Positions 1 through 8,772 are shown, counted from the stretch's first letter. The stretch is DNA of 64,000 bases from Methylorubrum suomiense (GCF_022179765.1 NZ_BPRE01000023.1:1-64000); one strand, 5' to 3'. Program-made: numbers and translations. The notes: a model not told the origin generated them from the sequence alone.

Positions 1-111
<111 letters not shown>

Positions 112-198
112 CCGCCAACGCAAGGCATCATCGTCAGGGGACGTAAGAGGGGCGGGCCCTCGCGCCCGCCCTTCCAACGTTTCCGCCGAGGTCAGGTC

Positions 199-507
<309 letters not shown>

Positions 508-558
508 GTCCGCGCTGGATTTAGAGCTTACCGTTTCATCGCGCGAGGAGAGTGACCT

Positions 559-1284
559 ATGCGCTCAGGCGTCATCGCACGGAAGGTCGGCATGACCCGC
601 GTCTTCACCGACGCAGGCGAGCATGTGCCCGTAACCGTGCTCCAGATCGATCAGTGCCAGGTTGTGGCACACCGCACCACCGACAAGGATGGCTACGTCG
701 CCGTCCAGCTCGGTGTCGGCAAGGCCAAGGTGAAGAACGTGTCGGCGGCCGAGCGCGGTCGCTTCGCGGTCTCCAAGGTCGAGCCGAAGAAGAAGCTCGC
801 CGAATTCCGCGTGTCCGAGGACGCGCTGATCCCGGTGGGCGCCGAGATCACCGCCGACCACTTCATCCCGGGTCAGTTCGTCGACGTGACGGGCACCACC
901 ACGGGTAAGGGTTTCGCCGGCGGCATGAAGCGCTGGAACTTCGGCGGTCTTCGCGCCACGCACGGCGTGTCGATCTCCCACCGCTCGATCGGTTCGACCG
1001 GTGGTCGTCAGGATCCGGGCAAGACCTTCAAGAACAAGAAGATGCCGGGCCACATGGGCGTCGAGCGTGTCACCACGCAGAACCTCAAGGTCGTGCGCAC
1101 CGATCCGGAGCGCGGCCTGATCCTCGTCGAGGGCGCCGTTCCGGGCGTCGCCGGCGGCTGGATCCAGGTTCGCGACGCGGTCAAGCGCAAGCTGCCCGCC
1201 GACGTGCCGCTGCCGGGGAAGTTCCGTGAGAACGGTTCGGCCAACGGCGCCGCCGAGGCTCCTGCGTCCGAGGAGAACGCGTGA
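559..1284 (+). CDS. rplC: 50S ribosomal protein L3
   Basis: This 241-residue protein has the L3 signatures GITKGKGFAGGMKRW-like (seen as TTGKGFAGGMKRWNFGG around residue 115) and the long loop that reaches toward the peptidyl transferase centre. L3 is a primary 50S assembly protein. It is longer than the E. coli protein because of an Ala/Glu-rich tail of about 20 residues at the C-terminus. A good ribosome binding site (GAGGAGAG) precedes the ATG. Its TGA overlaps the rplD start in a TGATG, which suggests translational coupling. Confidence 0.97.
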   Translation: MRSGVIARKVGMTRVFTDAGEHVPVTVLQIDQCQVVAHRTTDKDGYVAVQLGVGKAKVKNVSAAERGRFAVSKVEPKKKLAEFRVSEDALIPVGAEITADHFIPGQFVDVTGTTTGKGFAGGMKRWNFGGLRATHGVSISHRSIGSTGGRQDPGKTFKNKKMPGHMGVERVTTQNLKVVRTDPERGLILVEGAVPGVAGGWIQVRDAVKRKLPADVPLPGKFRENGSANGAAEAPASEENA

Positions 1285-1904
1285 TGAAACTCGATGTCAC
1301 CACGCTCGACGGCGGCACCGCCGGCTCGGTCGAGCTCAACGAGGCGATCTTCGGCCTTGAGCCGCGCGCCGACATCCTGCACCGGATGGTCCGCTACCAG
1401 CTCGCCAAGCGTCGCGCCGGCACCCACGCGGTGAAGAACCGCTCGGATGTCGATCGCACCTCGAAGAAGCTGTACAAGCAGAAGGGCACCGGCAACGCCC
1501 GTCACGGCGCTGCCTCCGCTCCGCAGTTCCGCGGCGGTGGCCGGGCCTTCGGTCCGGTGGTGCGCGATCACGCCCACGACCTTCCCAAGAAGGTCCGCGC
1601 GCTGGCGCTCAAGCACGCCCTTTCGTCGAAGGCCAAGACCTCGACCCTCATCGTCGTGGACGATCTCAAGGTCGAGAACCACAAGACGAAGGCGATGGTC
1701 GAGCGTCTGGGCAAGCTCGGCTGGTCGAGCGCCCTGATCATCGGCGGTCCGGAGGTCGACGAGAATTTCGGCCGCGCCGCCCGCTCGGTGGCCAAGATCG
1801 ACGTGCTGCCCGTCCAGGGCATCAACGTCTACGACATCCTGCGCCGCGACACGCTCGTCCTGACGCGCGCGGCCGTCGACGCGCTGGAGGAGCGTTTCAA
1901 ATGA
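1284..1904 (+). CDS. rplD: 50S ribosomal protein L4
   Basis: This 206-residue protein has the conserved tunnel loop (KLYKQKGTGNARHG near residue 60, then a Gly-rich GGGRAFGP). L4 forms part of the exit-tunnel constriction and is the autogenous repressor of the S10 operon in E. coli; whether it represses here cannot be seen. An in-frame GTG lies one codon upstream at 1281, but the ATG at 1284, embedded in TGATG with the rplC stop, is the more likely start. Confidence 0.96.
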   Translation: MKLDVTTLDGGTAGSVELNEAIFGLEPRADILHRMVRYQLAKRRAGTHAVKNRSDVDRTSKKLYKQKGTGNARHGAASAPQFRGGGRAFGPVVRDHAHDLPKKVRALALKHALSSKAKTSTLIVVDDLKVENHKTKAMVERLGKLGWSSALIIGGPEVDENFGRAARSVAKIDVLPVQGINVYDILRRDTLVLTRAAVDALEERFK

Positions 1905-2197
1905 GTGCCGATCCGCGCCACTACGACGTGATCGTCTCCCCGGTTATCACCGAGAAGGCGACCAACCTCACCGAGCAGAACAAGGTCGTCTTCCGGGTCG
2001 CCCCGAAGGCCACCAAGCCGCAGATTAAGGAAGCGGTCGAGCGTCTGTTCGACGTCAAGGTCACCGGCGTGAACACGCTCACGACCAAGGGCAAGAAGAA
2101 GTTCTTCCGCGGACAGCGCGGGCAGCGTTCGGACGTGAAGAAGGCGATCGTGACCCTCGCCGAGGGCGATACGATCGACGTCACGACCGGCCTCTGA
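1901..2197 (+). CDS. rplW: 50S ribosomal protein L23
   Basis: At 98 residues this has the normal L23 length. The N-terminal stretch YDVIVSPVITEKAT and the KKFFRGQRGQRSD loop are typical. L23 binds 23S rRNA at the tunnel exit and is the docking site for trigger factor and the signal recognition particle. Its ATG overlaps the rplD TGA by four bases (ATGA), so translation of the two genes is probably coupled. Confidence 0.97.
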   Translation: MSADPRHYDVIVSPVITEKATNLTEQNKVVFRVAPKATKPQIKEAVERLFDVKVTGVNTLTTKGKKKFFRGQRGQRSDVKKAIVTLAEGDTIDVTTGL

Positions 2198-2222
2198 GAC
2201 GAGAAGCGTTAGGATCAAGCCG

Positions 2223-3059
2223 ATGGCCTTGAAGACATTCAAACCGGTCACGCCGAGCCTTCGCCAGCTCGTGCTCGTCGACCGCCGTGAGCTCTACAAG
2301 GGCAAGCCGGTCAAGTCGCTGACCGAGGGCAAGAGCTCCTCGGGCGGCCGCAACAACCTGGGTCGCATCACCGTCCGCTTCCGCGGCGGCGGTCACAAGC
2401 GGGTCCTGCGCAACGTCGATTTCAAGCGTCGCGAGAACCTCAACGTGACTGCGACGGTCGAGCGGATCGAGTACGATCCGAACCGGACGGCCTTCATCGC
2501 GCTCATCACCTTCCCCGAGGGCAAGCAGAGCTACATCCTGGCTCCGCAGCGCCTGCAGCCGGGCGACAAGGTGGTGGCCGGCGAGAGCGTCGACATCAAG
2601 CCGGGCAATGCCGGCCCGATCGGCTCGATGCCGGTGGGCACCATCGTCCACAATGTCGAGCTGAAGATCGGCAAGGGCGGCGCCGTCGCCCGCTCCGCGG
2701 GCAACTACGCTCAGATCGTCGGTCGCGATCAGGGCTACGTGACGCTCCGTCTGAACTCGGGCGAGCAGCGTCTCGTCCACGGCCAGTGCTTCGCGACGGT
2801 GGGTGCGGTCTCGAACCCGGACCACATGAACATCTCGCTCGGCAAGGCCGGTCGTAATCGCTGGCTGGGCAAGCGTCCGCATAACCGCGGTGTCGCTATG
2901 AACCCGGTCGACCACCCGCACGGCGGCGGCGAGGGTCGTACCTCGGGCGGCCGGAACCCGGTCACGCCTTGGGGCGTGCCCACCAAGGGGAAGAAGACCC
3001 GGTCCAACAAGCGGACCGACACCTTCATCCTGTCCAGCCGCCATAACCGCAAGAAGTAA
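2223..3059 (+). CDS. rplB: 50S ribosomal protein L2
   Basis: This 278-residue protein carries the L2 hallmark near residue 230, NPVDHPHGGGEGRTSGGR, which reaches the peptidyl transferase centre, plus the OB-fold core with FRGGGHKR. L2 is needed for subunit association and peptide bond formation. It starts 25 bases after rplW and ends 5 bases before rpsS. Length and C-terminus (basic, KKGKKTRSNKRTD) match the family. Confidence 0.98.
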   Translation: MALKTFKPVTPSLRQLVLVDRRELYKGKPVKSLTEGKSSSGGRNNLGRITVRFRGGGHKRVLRNVDFKRRENLNVTATVERIEYDPNRTAFIALITFPEGKQSYILAPQRLQPGDKVVAGESVDIKPGNAGPIGSMPVGTIVHNVELKIGKGGAVARSAGNYAQIVGRDQGYVTLRLNSGEQRLVHGQCFATVGAVSNPDHMNISLGKAGRNRWLGKRPHNRGVAMNPVDHPHGGGEGRTSGGRNPVTPWGVPTKGKKTRSNKRTDTFILSSRHNRKK

Positions 3060-3064
3060 CCGCC

Positions 3065-3343
3065 ATGGCACGTTCCCTCTGGAAAGGGCCGTTCGTCGAC
3101 GGCTACCTCCTCAAGAAGGCCGACGCCGCGCGCGGCGGAAGCCGCAACGAGGTCGTCAAGATCTGGAGCCGTCGCTCCACGATTCTCCCGCAGTTCGTCG
3201 GCATCACCTTCGGGGTGCACAACGGACACAAGCATATCCCGGTCTACGTCACCGAGGAGATGGTCGGTCACAAGTTCGGCGAGTTCTCGCCGACCCGCAC
3301 CTTCCCCGGTCACGCGGCCGACAAGAAGGCGAAGAGGCGCTGA
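3065..3343 (+). CDS. rpsS: 30S ribosomal protein S19
   Basis: This is a 92-residue S19, starting MARSLWKGPFVDGYLL as in most bacteria. S19 forms a complex with S13 in the 30S head and contacts the A-site side of the subunit interface. IWSRRSTILPQFVG and VYVTEEMVGHKFGEF are conserved blocks. It is separated by one base from rplV, so the pair is probably read by the same ribosomes. Confidence 0.98.
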   Translation: MARSLWKGPFVDGYLLKKADAARGGSRNEVVKIWSRRSTILPQFVGITFGVHNGHKHIPVYVTEEMVGHKFGEFSPTRTFPGHAADKKAKRR

Positions 3344-3344
3344 G

Positions 3345-3728
3345 ATGGGCAAAGCTGCCACCCCCCGCGCGCTCCCCGAGAACGAGGCGAAGGCCGTCGC
3401 GCGGATGCTCCGCGTGTCGCCCCAGAAGCTCAACCTCGTGGCGGCGCTGATCCGCGGCAAGAAGGTCGATACCGCTCTGGCCGACCTCGAATTCTCCCGC
3501 AAGCGCATCGCCCGCGATGTGAAGAAGTGCCTGGAGAGCGCGATCGCCAACGCCGAGAACAACCACGACCTGGACGTGGACGATCTCGTCGTGACCCAGG
3601 CCTTCGTCGGCAAGGCGCTGGTTCTCAAGCGCTTCCACGCTCGTGCCCGCGGTCGCGGCGCGCGCATCCTGAAGCCCTTCTCGAACCTCACGATCGTGGT
3701 TCGCGAAGTGCGCGCTGAAGCGGCCTGA
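3345..3728 (+). CDS. rplV: 50S ribosomal protein L22
   Basis: This 127-residue protein has the L22 core (RVSPQKLNLVAALIRGKKV) and the extended beta-hairpin with HARARGRGARI that lines the exit tunnel opposite L4. That hairpin is where macrolide-resistance changes map in other bacteria. It starts one base after the rpsS stop. The N-terminus is a little longer than in E. coli (about 17 extra residues, KAATPRALPENEAKAVA). Confidence 0.96.
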   Translation: MGKAATPRALPENEAKAVARMLRVSPQKLNLVAALIRGKKVDTALADLEFSRKRIARDVKKCLESAIANAENNHDLDVDDLVVTQAFVGKALVLKRFHARARGRGARILKPFSNLTIVVREVRAEAA

Positions 3729-3738
3729 GGAGACCATC

Positions 3739-4485
3739 ATGGGTCAGAAGATCAATCCGATCGGCCTGCGTCTCGGCATCAACCGGACCTGGGATTCCCG
3801 CTGGTTCGCCGAGAAGGGCGAGTACGCCAAGCTGATGCACGAGGACGTGGCCATCCGCGCCGCCCTCATGAAGCAACTGAAGCAGGCCGCCGTCTCGAAG
3901 ATCGTCATCGAGCGCCCGCACCGGAAGTGCCGCGTCACCATCCACTCGGGTCGTCCGGGCGTGGTGATCGGCAAGAAGGGCGCGGACATCGAGAAGCTGC
4001 GCAAGCTTGTCGGCACGATGACCAAGGCCGACGTGACGATCAACATCGTCGAGGTGCGCAAGCCTGAGGTGGACGCGACGCTCGTCGCCGAGTCCATCGC
4101 GCAGCAGCTCGAGCGCCGCGTCGCCTTCCGTCGCGCCATGAAGCGCGCCGTGCAGTCGGCCATGCGCCTGGGTGCTGAGGGCATCCGCATCAACTGCGCC
4201 GGCCGTCTCGGCGGTGCCGAGATCGCCCGTACCGAATGGTACCGCGAGGGCCGCGTTCCGCTGCATACCCTGCGTGCGGATGTCGATTACGGCACGGCGA
4301 CCGCCTTCACGACCTACGGCACCTGCGGCATCAAGGTGTGGGTGTTCAAGGGCGAGATCCTCGAGCACGATCCGATGGCTCAGGACAAGAAGGCCCAGGA
4401 AGAGGGCGGCCGTTCCGGCGGGCGTCGCGAGCGTGACGGCGATGACCGCGGGGGCCGTGGCCGCCGCGATCACGCCAACGCGTGA
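3739..4485 (+). CDS. rpsC: 30S ribosomal protein S3
   Basis: This 248-residue protein has a KH domain with the GxxG-type loop VIGKKGADIEKLR around residue 75 and the S3 C-terminal domain (GRLGGAEIARTEWYREGRV). S3 lies at the mRNA entry channel and contributes to ribosomal helicase activity. The last 35 residues are a low-complexity Arg/Gly/Asp tail (GGRSGGRRERDGDDRGG) beyond the conserved domain, probably disordered. A GAGGAGACC ribosome binding site precedes the start. Confidence 0.97.
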   Translation: MGQKINPIGLRLGINRTWDSRWFAEKGEYAKLMHEDVAIRAALMKQLKQAAVSKIVIERPHRKCRVTIHSGRPGVVIGKKGADIEKLRKLVGTMTKADVTINIVEVRKPEVDATLVAESIAQQLERRVAFRRAMKRAVQSAMRLGAEGIRINCAGRLGGAEIARTEWYREGRVPLHTLRADVDYGTATAFTTYGTCGIKVWVFKGEILEHDPMAQDKKAQEEGGRSGGRRERDGDDRGGRGRRDHANA

Positions 4486-4515
4486 CCCGGCCACCGGAGG
4501 ATTTGAGAGGCTGCC

Positions 4516-4929
4516 ATGCTGCAACCCAAGAAGACCAAGTTCCGTAAGCAGTTCAAGGGGCGCATCCATGGCGCCGCCAAGGGCGGCTTCGAGCTGAACT
4601 TCGGCCAGTTCGGGCTCAAGTGCCTTGAGCCCGAGCGCATCACCGCCCGGCAGATCGAGGCGGCCCGCCGCGCGATCACCCGCGAGATGAAGCGTCAGGG
4701 CCGCGTGTGGATCCGGGTGTTCCCGGATCTCCCCGTCACCGCCAAGCCGACCGAGGTCCGCATGGGCTCCGGTAAGGGTGCTCCCGAGTACTGGGCGGCC
4801 CGCGTCCATCCCGGTCGCATCATGTTCGAGGTCGACGGCGTCTCCGAGGACATCGCCCGGGAGGCCCTGCGCCTGGGCGCGGCCAAGCTGCCGGTGCGCA
4901 CCCGCGTGATCCAGCGCATCGCCGACTAA
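4516..4929 (+). CDS. rplP: 50S ribosomal protein L16
   Basis: This 137-residue protein begins MLQPKKTKFRKQFKGR, the standard L16 N-terminus, and contains RVFPDLPVTAKPTEVRMG and GKGAPEYWAARVHPGR. L16 contacts tRNA in the A site and is a late 50S assembly protein. The gene follows rpsC by 30 bases, with CGGAGGATTTGAGAGG upstream of the ATG. Nothing unusual was seen. Confidence 0.98.
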   Translation: MLQPKKTKFRKQFKGRIHGAAKGGFELNFGQFGLKCLEPERITARQIEAARRAITREMKRQGRVWIRVFPDLPVTAKPTEVRMGSGKGAPEYWAARVHPGRIMFEVDGVSEDIAREALRLGAAKLPVRTRVIQRIAD

Positions 4930-4942
4930 AGGAAGATAGATC

Positions 4943-5158
4943 ATGAAGTCCGATCAGAGACTGTCTGATCTGCGCGCTCTGTCGGCGGATCAGCTTTCCG
5001 ACGAGCTCGTCAACCTGAAGAAGGAGCAGTTCAACCTGCGCTTCCAGGGCGCGACGGGCCAGCTCGAGAACGTCGCCCGGGTCCGCGAGGTCCGTCGCGA
5101 TATCGCCCGTGTCCGCACGTTGCAGCGTCAGAAGACGCTCGACACGGCCAAGGCCTGA
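4943..5158 (+). CDS. rpmC: 50S ribosomal protein L29
   Basis: This is a 71-residue helical-hairpin protein matching L29 (LRALSADQLSDELVNLKKEQFNLRFQ, read in two halves, and RVREVRRDIARVRTL). L29 sits beside L23 at the tunnel exit. It begins 13 bases after rplP, just after the AAAGGAAGATAG motif, and is followed by rpsQ after 10 bases, as in the conserved S10 order. Confidence 0.96.
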   Translation: MKSDQRLSDLRALSADQLSDELVNLKKEQFNLRFQGATGQLENVARVREVRRDIARVRTLQRQKTLDTAKA

Positions 5159-5168
5159 GGAGTCCGCC

Positions 5169-5453
5169 ATGCCCAAGCGCGTCCTGCAAGGCGTCGTCGT
5201 CAGCGACAAGACCGATAAGACCATCGTCGTGAAGGTGGAGCGTCGCTTCACCCATCCGGTGATGAAGAAGACGGTTCGCCGCTCCAAGAACTACCACGCG
5301 CACGACGAGGCCAATCTGGCCAAGATCGGCCAAACGGTGTTCATCGAGGAGTCGCGGCCCTACTCGAAGACCAAGACCTGGAAGCTGGTTGAAGACCAGG
5401 CCGCCGCTGCGGAAGCAGCCGGCACCGGTGTCGAGGCCACCGTCGAGGCTTAA
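5169..5453 (+). CDS. rpsQ: 30S ribosomal protein S17
   Basis: This is a 94-residue S17 with the OB-fold core (VVVSDKTDKTIVVKVER) and the YKKRSxxxxAHD-like block seen as SKNYHAHDEAN. S17 is a primary binder of 16S rRNA helices 7 and 11. The ATG at 5169 is chosen because MPKRVLQGVVV is the family N-terminus; the frame is open further upstream but that overlaps rpmC. The last 15 residues are an Ala/Glu/Thr tail. It is the last gene before a terminator. Confidence 0.96.
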   Translation: MPKRVLQGVVVSDKTDKTIVVKVERRFTHPVMKKTVRRSKNYHAHDEANLAKIGQTVFIEESRPYSKTKTWKLVEDQAAAAEAAGTGVEATVEA

Positions 5454-5788
5454 TCGCCTCACCGGTTTCGAGATTCGCGAAGGGCGGATGCTGATGCGTC
5501 CGCCTTTTTCGTTGGGGCTGAGCCCCCTTCGGCCCTGGGTGCAGCGTGAGTTCGATCACCGCAGCGCTCAGTGCCTTGCCTTCTTCTTCTTCCCGGTGTA
5601 AGCGGCCCGTCTTCGCGACATTCGGCAAGGGTGCTCGCACCCTCCCAACGCGGTGACCGCGCCGGCGTCTCAAGCGCCGTTTGCGCGGTTCGTTACATCC
5701 GGGGACATCAGATCCCCATCAGGCGTCGTCCGCCGGGCAATACCGTCCGCGTGCGGAAACCCGCCTGAAACAAGGAAAGGTCACTCCC
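5454..5788. other. 335-base gap, S10/spc operon boundary
   Basis: The gap holds the terminator at 5483-5509 and no gene I can support. A promoter for the spc block must lie in the remaining 280 bases if the terminator is efficient, but no convincing -35/-10 pair is visible. A small hairpin (GGGTGCTCGCACCC, near 5629-5642) is present. Confidence 0.6.
5483..5509 (+). terminator. Intrinsic terminator between the S10 and spc blocks
   Basis: A nine-base-pair stem (GGCGGATGC with GCGTCCGCC, one T-G wobble) closes a TGAT loop and is followed at once by five T residues. It lies 29 bases after the rpsQ stop. It would end or attenuate transcription at the same point where the E. coli S10 operon ends. 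Confidence 0.8.
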
Positions 5789-6157
5789 GTGATCCAGATG
5801 CAGACGAATCTGGACGTCGCCGACAATTCGGGTGCGCGCCGCGTGATGTGCATCAAGGTGCTCGGCGGCTCCAAGCGCAAGTATGCCGGCGTCGGCGACA
5901 TCATCGTCGTCTCCGTCAAGGAGGCGATCCCGCGCGGCCGCGTCAAGAAGGGCGACGTCATGAAGGCGGTCGTCGTGCGTACCGCCAAGGACGTGAAGCG
6001 CGCCGACGGGTCGGTGATCCGCTTCGACAAGAATGCCGCAGTTCTGATCAACAATCAGAAGGAGCCGGTCGGCACCCGTATCTTCGGGCCGGTGCCGCGC
6101 GAGCTGCGCGCCCGCAACCACATGAAGATCATCTCGCTCGCTCCTGAGGTGCTGTGA
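5789..6157 (+). CDS. rplN: 50S ribosomal protein L14
   Basis: This 122-residue protein has the exact family length if translation starts at the GTG at 5789, giving MIQMQTNLDVADNSGARR. L14 forms intersubunit bridges and is the target of the silencing factor RsfS. A strong ribosome binding site, CAAGGAAAGG (5771-5780), sits at the right distance and decides this start over the longer open frame. It is the first gene of the spc block; its TGA overlaps the rplX ATG. Confidence 0.97.
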   Translation: MIQMQTNLDVADNSGARRVMCIKVLGGSKRKYAGVGDIIVVSVKEAIPRGRVKKGDVMKAVVVRTAKDVKRADGSVIRFDKNAAVLINNQKEPVGTRIFGPVPRELRARNHMKIISLAPEVL

Positions 6158-6471
6158 TGGCTGCGAAGATCAAGAAGGGCGACACGGTCGTCGTTCTCAC
6201 CGGCCGCGACTCGGGTCGCTCCGGCGAGGTCATCCAGGTGCTCCCCAAGGAGGGCAAGGCCCTGGTGCGCGGGGTCAACCTCGTGAAGAAGCACCAGCGC
6301 CAGACGCAGAACCAGGAAGGTGGCATCATCTCCAAGGAGGCCGCCATCCAGCTTTCCAACATCGCGGTCGCCGATGCCAACGGCAAGCCGACCCGCGTGG
6401 GTTTCCGCATCCTCGATGACGGGCGCAAGGTCCGCTTCGCCAAGACGACGGGGGATCAGATCGATGGCTGA
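6157..6471 (+). CDS. rplX: 50S ribosomal protein L24
   Basis: This is a 104-residue protein with a KOW motif at the N-terminus (IKKGDTVVVLTGRDSG) and the conserved VNLVKKHQRQTQ block. L24 starts 50S assembly by binding the 5' end of 23S rRNA. The ATG at 6157 is within TGATG with the rplN stop; an in-frame GTG one codon earlier is possible but less likely. Its end overlaps rplE by eight bases. Confidence 0.96.
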   Translation: MAAKIKKGDTVVVLTGRDSGRSGEVIQVLPKEGKALVRGVNLVKKHQRQTQNQEGGIISKEAAIQLSNIAVADANGKPTRVGFRILDDGRKVRFAKTTGDQIDG

Positions 6472-7030
6472 GGTCGACAAGAACGCCTACGTCCCGCGTC
6501 TGCGCAAGCATTACGACGAGGTCGTCCGGCAGAAGCTCATCGAGCAGTTCGGGTACAAGAACCCGATGCAGGTGCCGCAGATCGAGAAGATCGTCATCAA
6601 CATGGGCGTCGGTGAATCCACCGCCGACTCCAAGAAGGCCTCGGTGGCGGCGGGCGATCTCGCCCTGATCGCCGGCCAGAAGCCGGTCATCACCCGCGCC
6701 CGCAAAGCGATCGCGACCTTCAAGGTCCGCGAAGGCATGCCGATCGGCTGCAAGGTGACCCTTCGCAAGGCCCGCATGTACGAGTTCATGGATCGCCTGG
6801 TCACGATCGCGCTGCCGCGCGTCCGCGACTTCCGCGGCCTGAACCCGCGCTCCTTCGACGGCCGCGGCAACTACGCCATGGGCCTCAAGGAGCACCTCGT
6901 GTTCCCGGAGATCTCCTACGACAAGGCGGAGCAGACCTGGGGCATGGACATCATCGTCCAGACGAGCGCCCGCACCGACGAGGAAGCCAAGGCCCTCCTC
7001 GCCCACTTCAAATTCCCGTTCCGGCAGTAA
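6464..7030 (+). CDS. rplE: 50S ribosomal protein L5
   Basis: This is a 188-residue L5, with PRLRKHYDEVVRQKL at the N-terminus, KIVINMGVGE, and the C-terminal DIIVQTSARTDEEAKALL. L5 binds 5S rRNA and contacts P-site tRNA and S13. The start at 6464 overlaps the end of rplX, consistent with translational coupling; the open frame extends further 5' but only inside rplX. Confidence 0.97.
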   Translation: MAEVDKNAYVPRLRKHYDEVVRQKLIEQFGYKNPMQVPQIEKIVINMGVGESTADSKKASVAAGDLALIAGQKPVITRARKAIATFKVREGMPIGCKVTLRKARMYEFMDRLVTIALPRVRDFRGLNPRSFDGRGNYAMGLKEHLVFPEISYDKAEQTWGMDIIVQTSARTDEEAKALLAHFKFPFRQ

Positions 7031-7071
7031 GCGGCGGCAACGCCGCTTAGACGCGGACACTGGAGACAGAC

Positions 7072-7377
7072 ATGGCTAAGAAAAGCTCAGTCGAGAAGAA
7101 CAACCACCGCAAGGAGTTGGTCAAGCGCTTCGCCGAGAAGCGTAAGTCCCTCCTCGCCATCGCCAACGACGAGTCCCGTGAGATGGAGGAGCGCTTCGAG
7201 GCGCGCCTCAAGCTCGCGGAACTACCGCGCAACTCGTCGGCCACCCGTATCCGCAACCGCTGCGAGATGACCGGTCGCCCGCGTGCCTATTACCGCAAGC
7301 TCGGCGTCTCCCGCGTCGCCCTGCGGGAGCTCGGCAACCGGGGTCTGATCCCGGGTCTCGTGAAGTCCAGCTGGTAA
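7072..7377 (+). CDS. rpsN: 30S ribosomal protein S14 (long, zinc-free type)
   Basis: This 101-residue protein is the long form of S14 found in most proteobacteria. It keeps the RNRCEMTGRPRAYYRKLG core but has no paired CxxC zinc motifs, unlike the 61-residue zinc form. S14 belongs to the 30S head, next to S3 and S10. Because it lacks zinc ligands it should work in zinc-limited cells without a paralogue swap. Confidence 0.97.
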   Translation: MAKKSSVEKNNHRKELVKRFAEKRKSLLAIANDESREMEERFEARLKLAELPRNSSATRIRNRCEMTGRPRAYYRKLGVSRVALRELGNRGLIPGLVKSSW

Positions 7378-7389
7378 GGGGAGGCATCC

Positions 7390-7785
7390 ATGGTGAACGA
7401 TCCCGTGGGTGACATGCTCACCCGCATCCGCAACGGCCAGAGCCGCCGTCGCAACGTCGTCCAGACCCCCGGTTCGCGTCTGCGCGCCTCGGTCCTCGAT
7501 GTTCTGAAGTCGGAAGGCTACATCCGCGACTACGCCGTCTCGGATCTCGGCAATGGCCGCACCGAGTTCGCGATCGAACTCAAGTACTACGACGGTCGCC
7601 CGGTCATCCGGGAGATCAAGCGCGTGTCGAAGCCCGGCCGCCGCGTCTACTCGTCGGTTGGCGAGCTGCCGCGCGTGGCCGACGGTCTCGGCGTGACCAT
7701 CGTCTCGACCCCGCAGGGCGTCATGGCCGATCACGAGGCGCGCGAGCGCAACGTCGGCGGTGAAGTGCTCTGCAAAGTGTTCTGA
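7390..7785 (+). CDS. rpsH: 30S ribosomal protein S8
   Basis: This is a 131-residue S8 with the N-terminal NDPVGDMLTRIRNGQ and C-terminal STPQGVMADHEAR blocks. S8 binds the central domain of 16S rRNA. In E. coli it represses the spc operon by binding mRNA at rplE; no test of that here. It begins 12 bases after rpsN, with GGGGAGGCATCC upstream. Confidence 0.98.
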   Translation: MVNDPVGDMLTRIRNGQSRRRNVVQTPGSRLRASVLDVLKSEGYIRDYAVSDLGNGRTEFAIELKYYDGRPVIREIKRVSKPGRRVYSSVGELPRVADGLGVTIVSTPQGVMADHEARERNVGGEVLCKVF

Positions 7786-7801
7786 TCCGGAGGACAGCGA
7801 C

Positions 7802-8335
7802 ATGTCTCGCGTAGGCAAGAAGCCCGTCCCCGTCCCCGCCGGCGTCACCGCCACGGTCACGGGTCAGACGGTCAAGATGAAGGGCTCCAAAGGCGAACTC
7901 CAGTTCGTCGTTCCGCCCCAGGTGAACGTCGAGTTCAAGGACGGCGCCGTCTCGGTTCAGCCCAAGGACCAGTCGAAGCAGGCGCGCTCCCTGTGGGGCA
8001 CGTCGCGTGCCCAGGTGGCCAACCTCGTCGAGGGCGTCTCCAAGGGCTTCGAGAAGAAGCTGGAGATCACCGGCGTGGGTTACCGCGCAGCGATGGCCGG
8101 CAAGGCGCTCAAGCTGTCGCTCGGCTACAGCCACGACATCGAGTACGAGATCCCGGCCGGCATCACCATCGTGACGCCCAAGCCCACGGAGATCGTGGTG
8201 TCGGGCATCGATCGGCAGCGCGTCGGTCAGGTCGCGGCGGAGATTCGCGAGTATCGTGGCCCCGAGCCGTACAAGGGCAAGGGCGTCAAGTACGCTGGCG
8301 AGTTCATCTTCCGCAAGGAAGGCAAGAAGAAGTAA
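7802..8335 (+). CDS. rplF: 50S ribosomal protein L6
   Basis: This 177-residue protein has two L6 repeats and the C-terminal EPYKGKGVKYAGE signature. L6 binds near the sarcin-ricin loop and the factor-binding centre. The ATG at 7802 gives MSRVGKKPVPVPAGV, the expected N-terminus, preceded by CCGGAGGACAG. The open frame extends into rpsH but is not needed. Confidence 0.97.
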   Translation: MSRVGKKPVPVPAGVTATVTGQTVKMKGSKGELQFVVPPQVNVEFKDGAVSVQPKDQSKQARSLWGTSRAQVANLVEGVSKGFEKKLEITGVGYRAAMAGKALKLSLGYSHDIEYEIPAGITIVTPKPTEIVVSGIDRQRVGQVAAEIREYRGPEPYKGKGVKYAGEFIFRKEGKKK

Positions 8336-8347
8336 GGAGGGCGATTC

Positions 8348-8710
8348 ATGTCGAACAAGAACGAAGCCCTCCTGCGCCGCAAGGCGCGGGTCCGTCGGGC
8401 TCTCAAGGCAACCGCCAATGGCCGCCCGCGGCTGTCGGTGTTCCGCTCATCCAAGCAGATCTACGTCCAGGTCATCGACGACGCCGCGGGCCGCACGCTC
8501 GCCGCCGCCTCGAGCCTCGACAAGGATCTCAAGGCCAGCCTCAAGACCGGTGCCGACAAGGCTGCCGCCGAGGCCGTGGGCAAGCTCGTCGCCGAGCGCG
8601 CCAAGGCTGCGGGTGTCACCAAGGTCGTCTTCGACCGCTCGGGCTACATCTTCCACGGCCGCGTGAAGGCTCTTGCCGACGCCGCCCGTGAGGGTGGCCT
8701 GGACTTCTGA
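8348..8710 (+). CDS. rplR: 50S ribosomal protein L18
   Basis: This 120-residue protein has the L18 core (RLSVFRSSKQIYVQVIDD and FDRSGYIFHGRVKALADAAR). L18 carries 5S rRNA into the 50S central protuberance together with L5. The start is preceded by AAGGAGGGCG. The gap to rpsE is longer than others in this block and contains hairpins. Confidence 0.97.
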   Translation: MSNKNEALLRRKARVRRALKATANGRPRLSVFRSSKQIYVQVIDDAAGRTLAAASSLDKDLKASLKTGADKAAAEAVGKLVAERAKAAGVTKVVFDRSGYIFHGRVKALADAAREGGLDF

Positions 8711-8720
8711 GGACGCGTCT

Positions 8721-8772
8721 TCCCTCCCCTCGCGGGGAGGGGAGCATCGAGCGAGCGGGCCTTCGGGCTCGC
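8721..8772. repeat. Paired inverted repeats between rplR and rpsE
   Basis: The first hairpin pairs CCCTCCCC (8722-8729) with GGGGAGGG (8734-8741) around a four-base loop. The second pairs GCGAGC (8751-8756) with GCTCGC (8767-8772). There is no T-run, so intrinsic termination is unlikely. They may be a mobile palindromic repeat or an mRNA processing or stability element. Confidence 0.5.
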
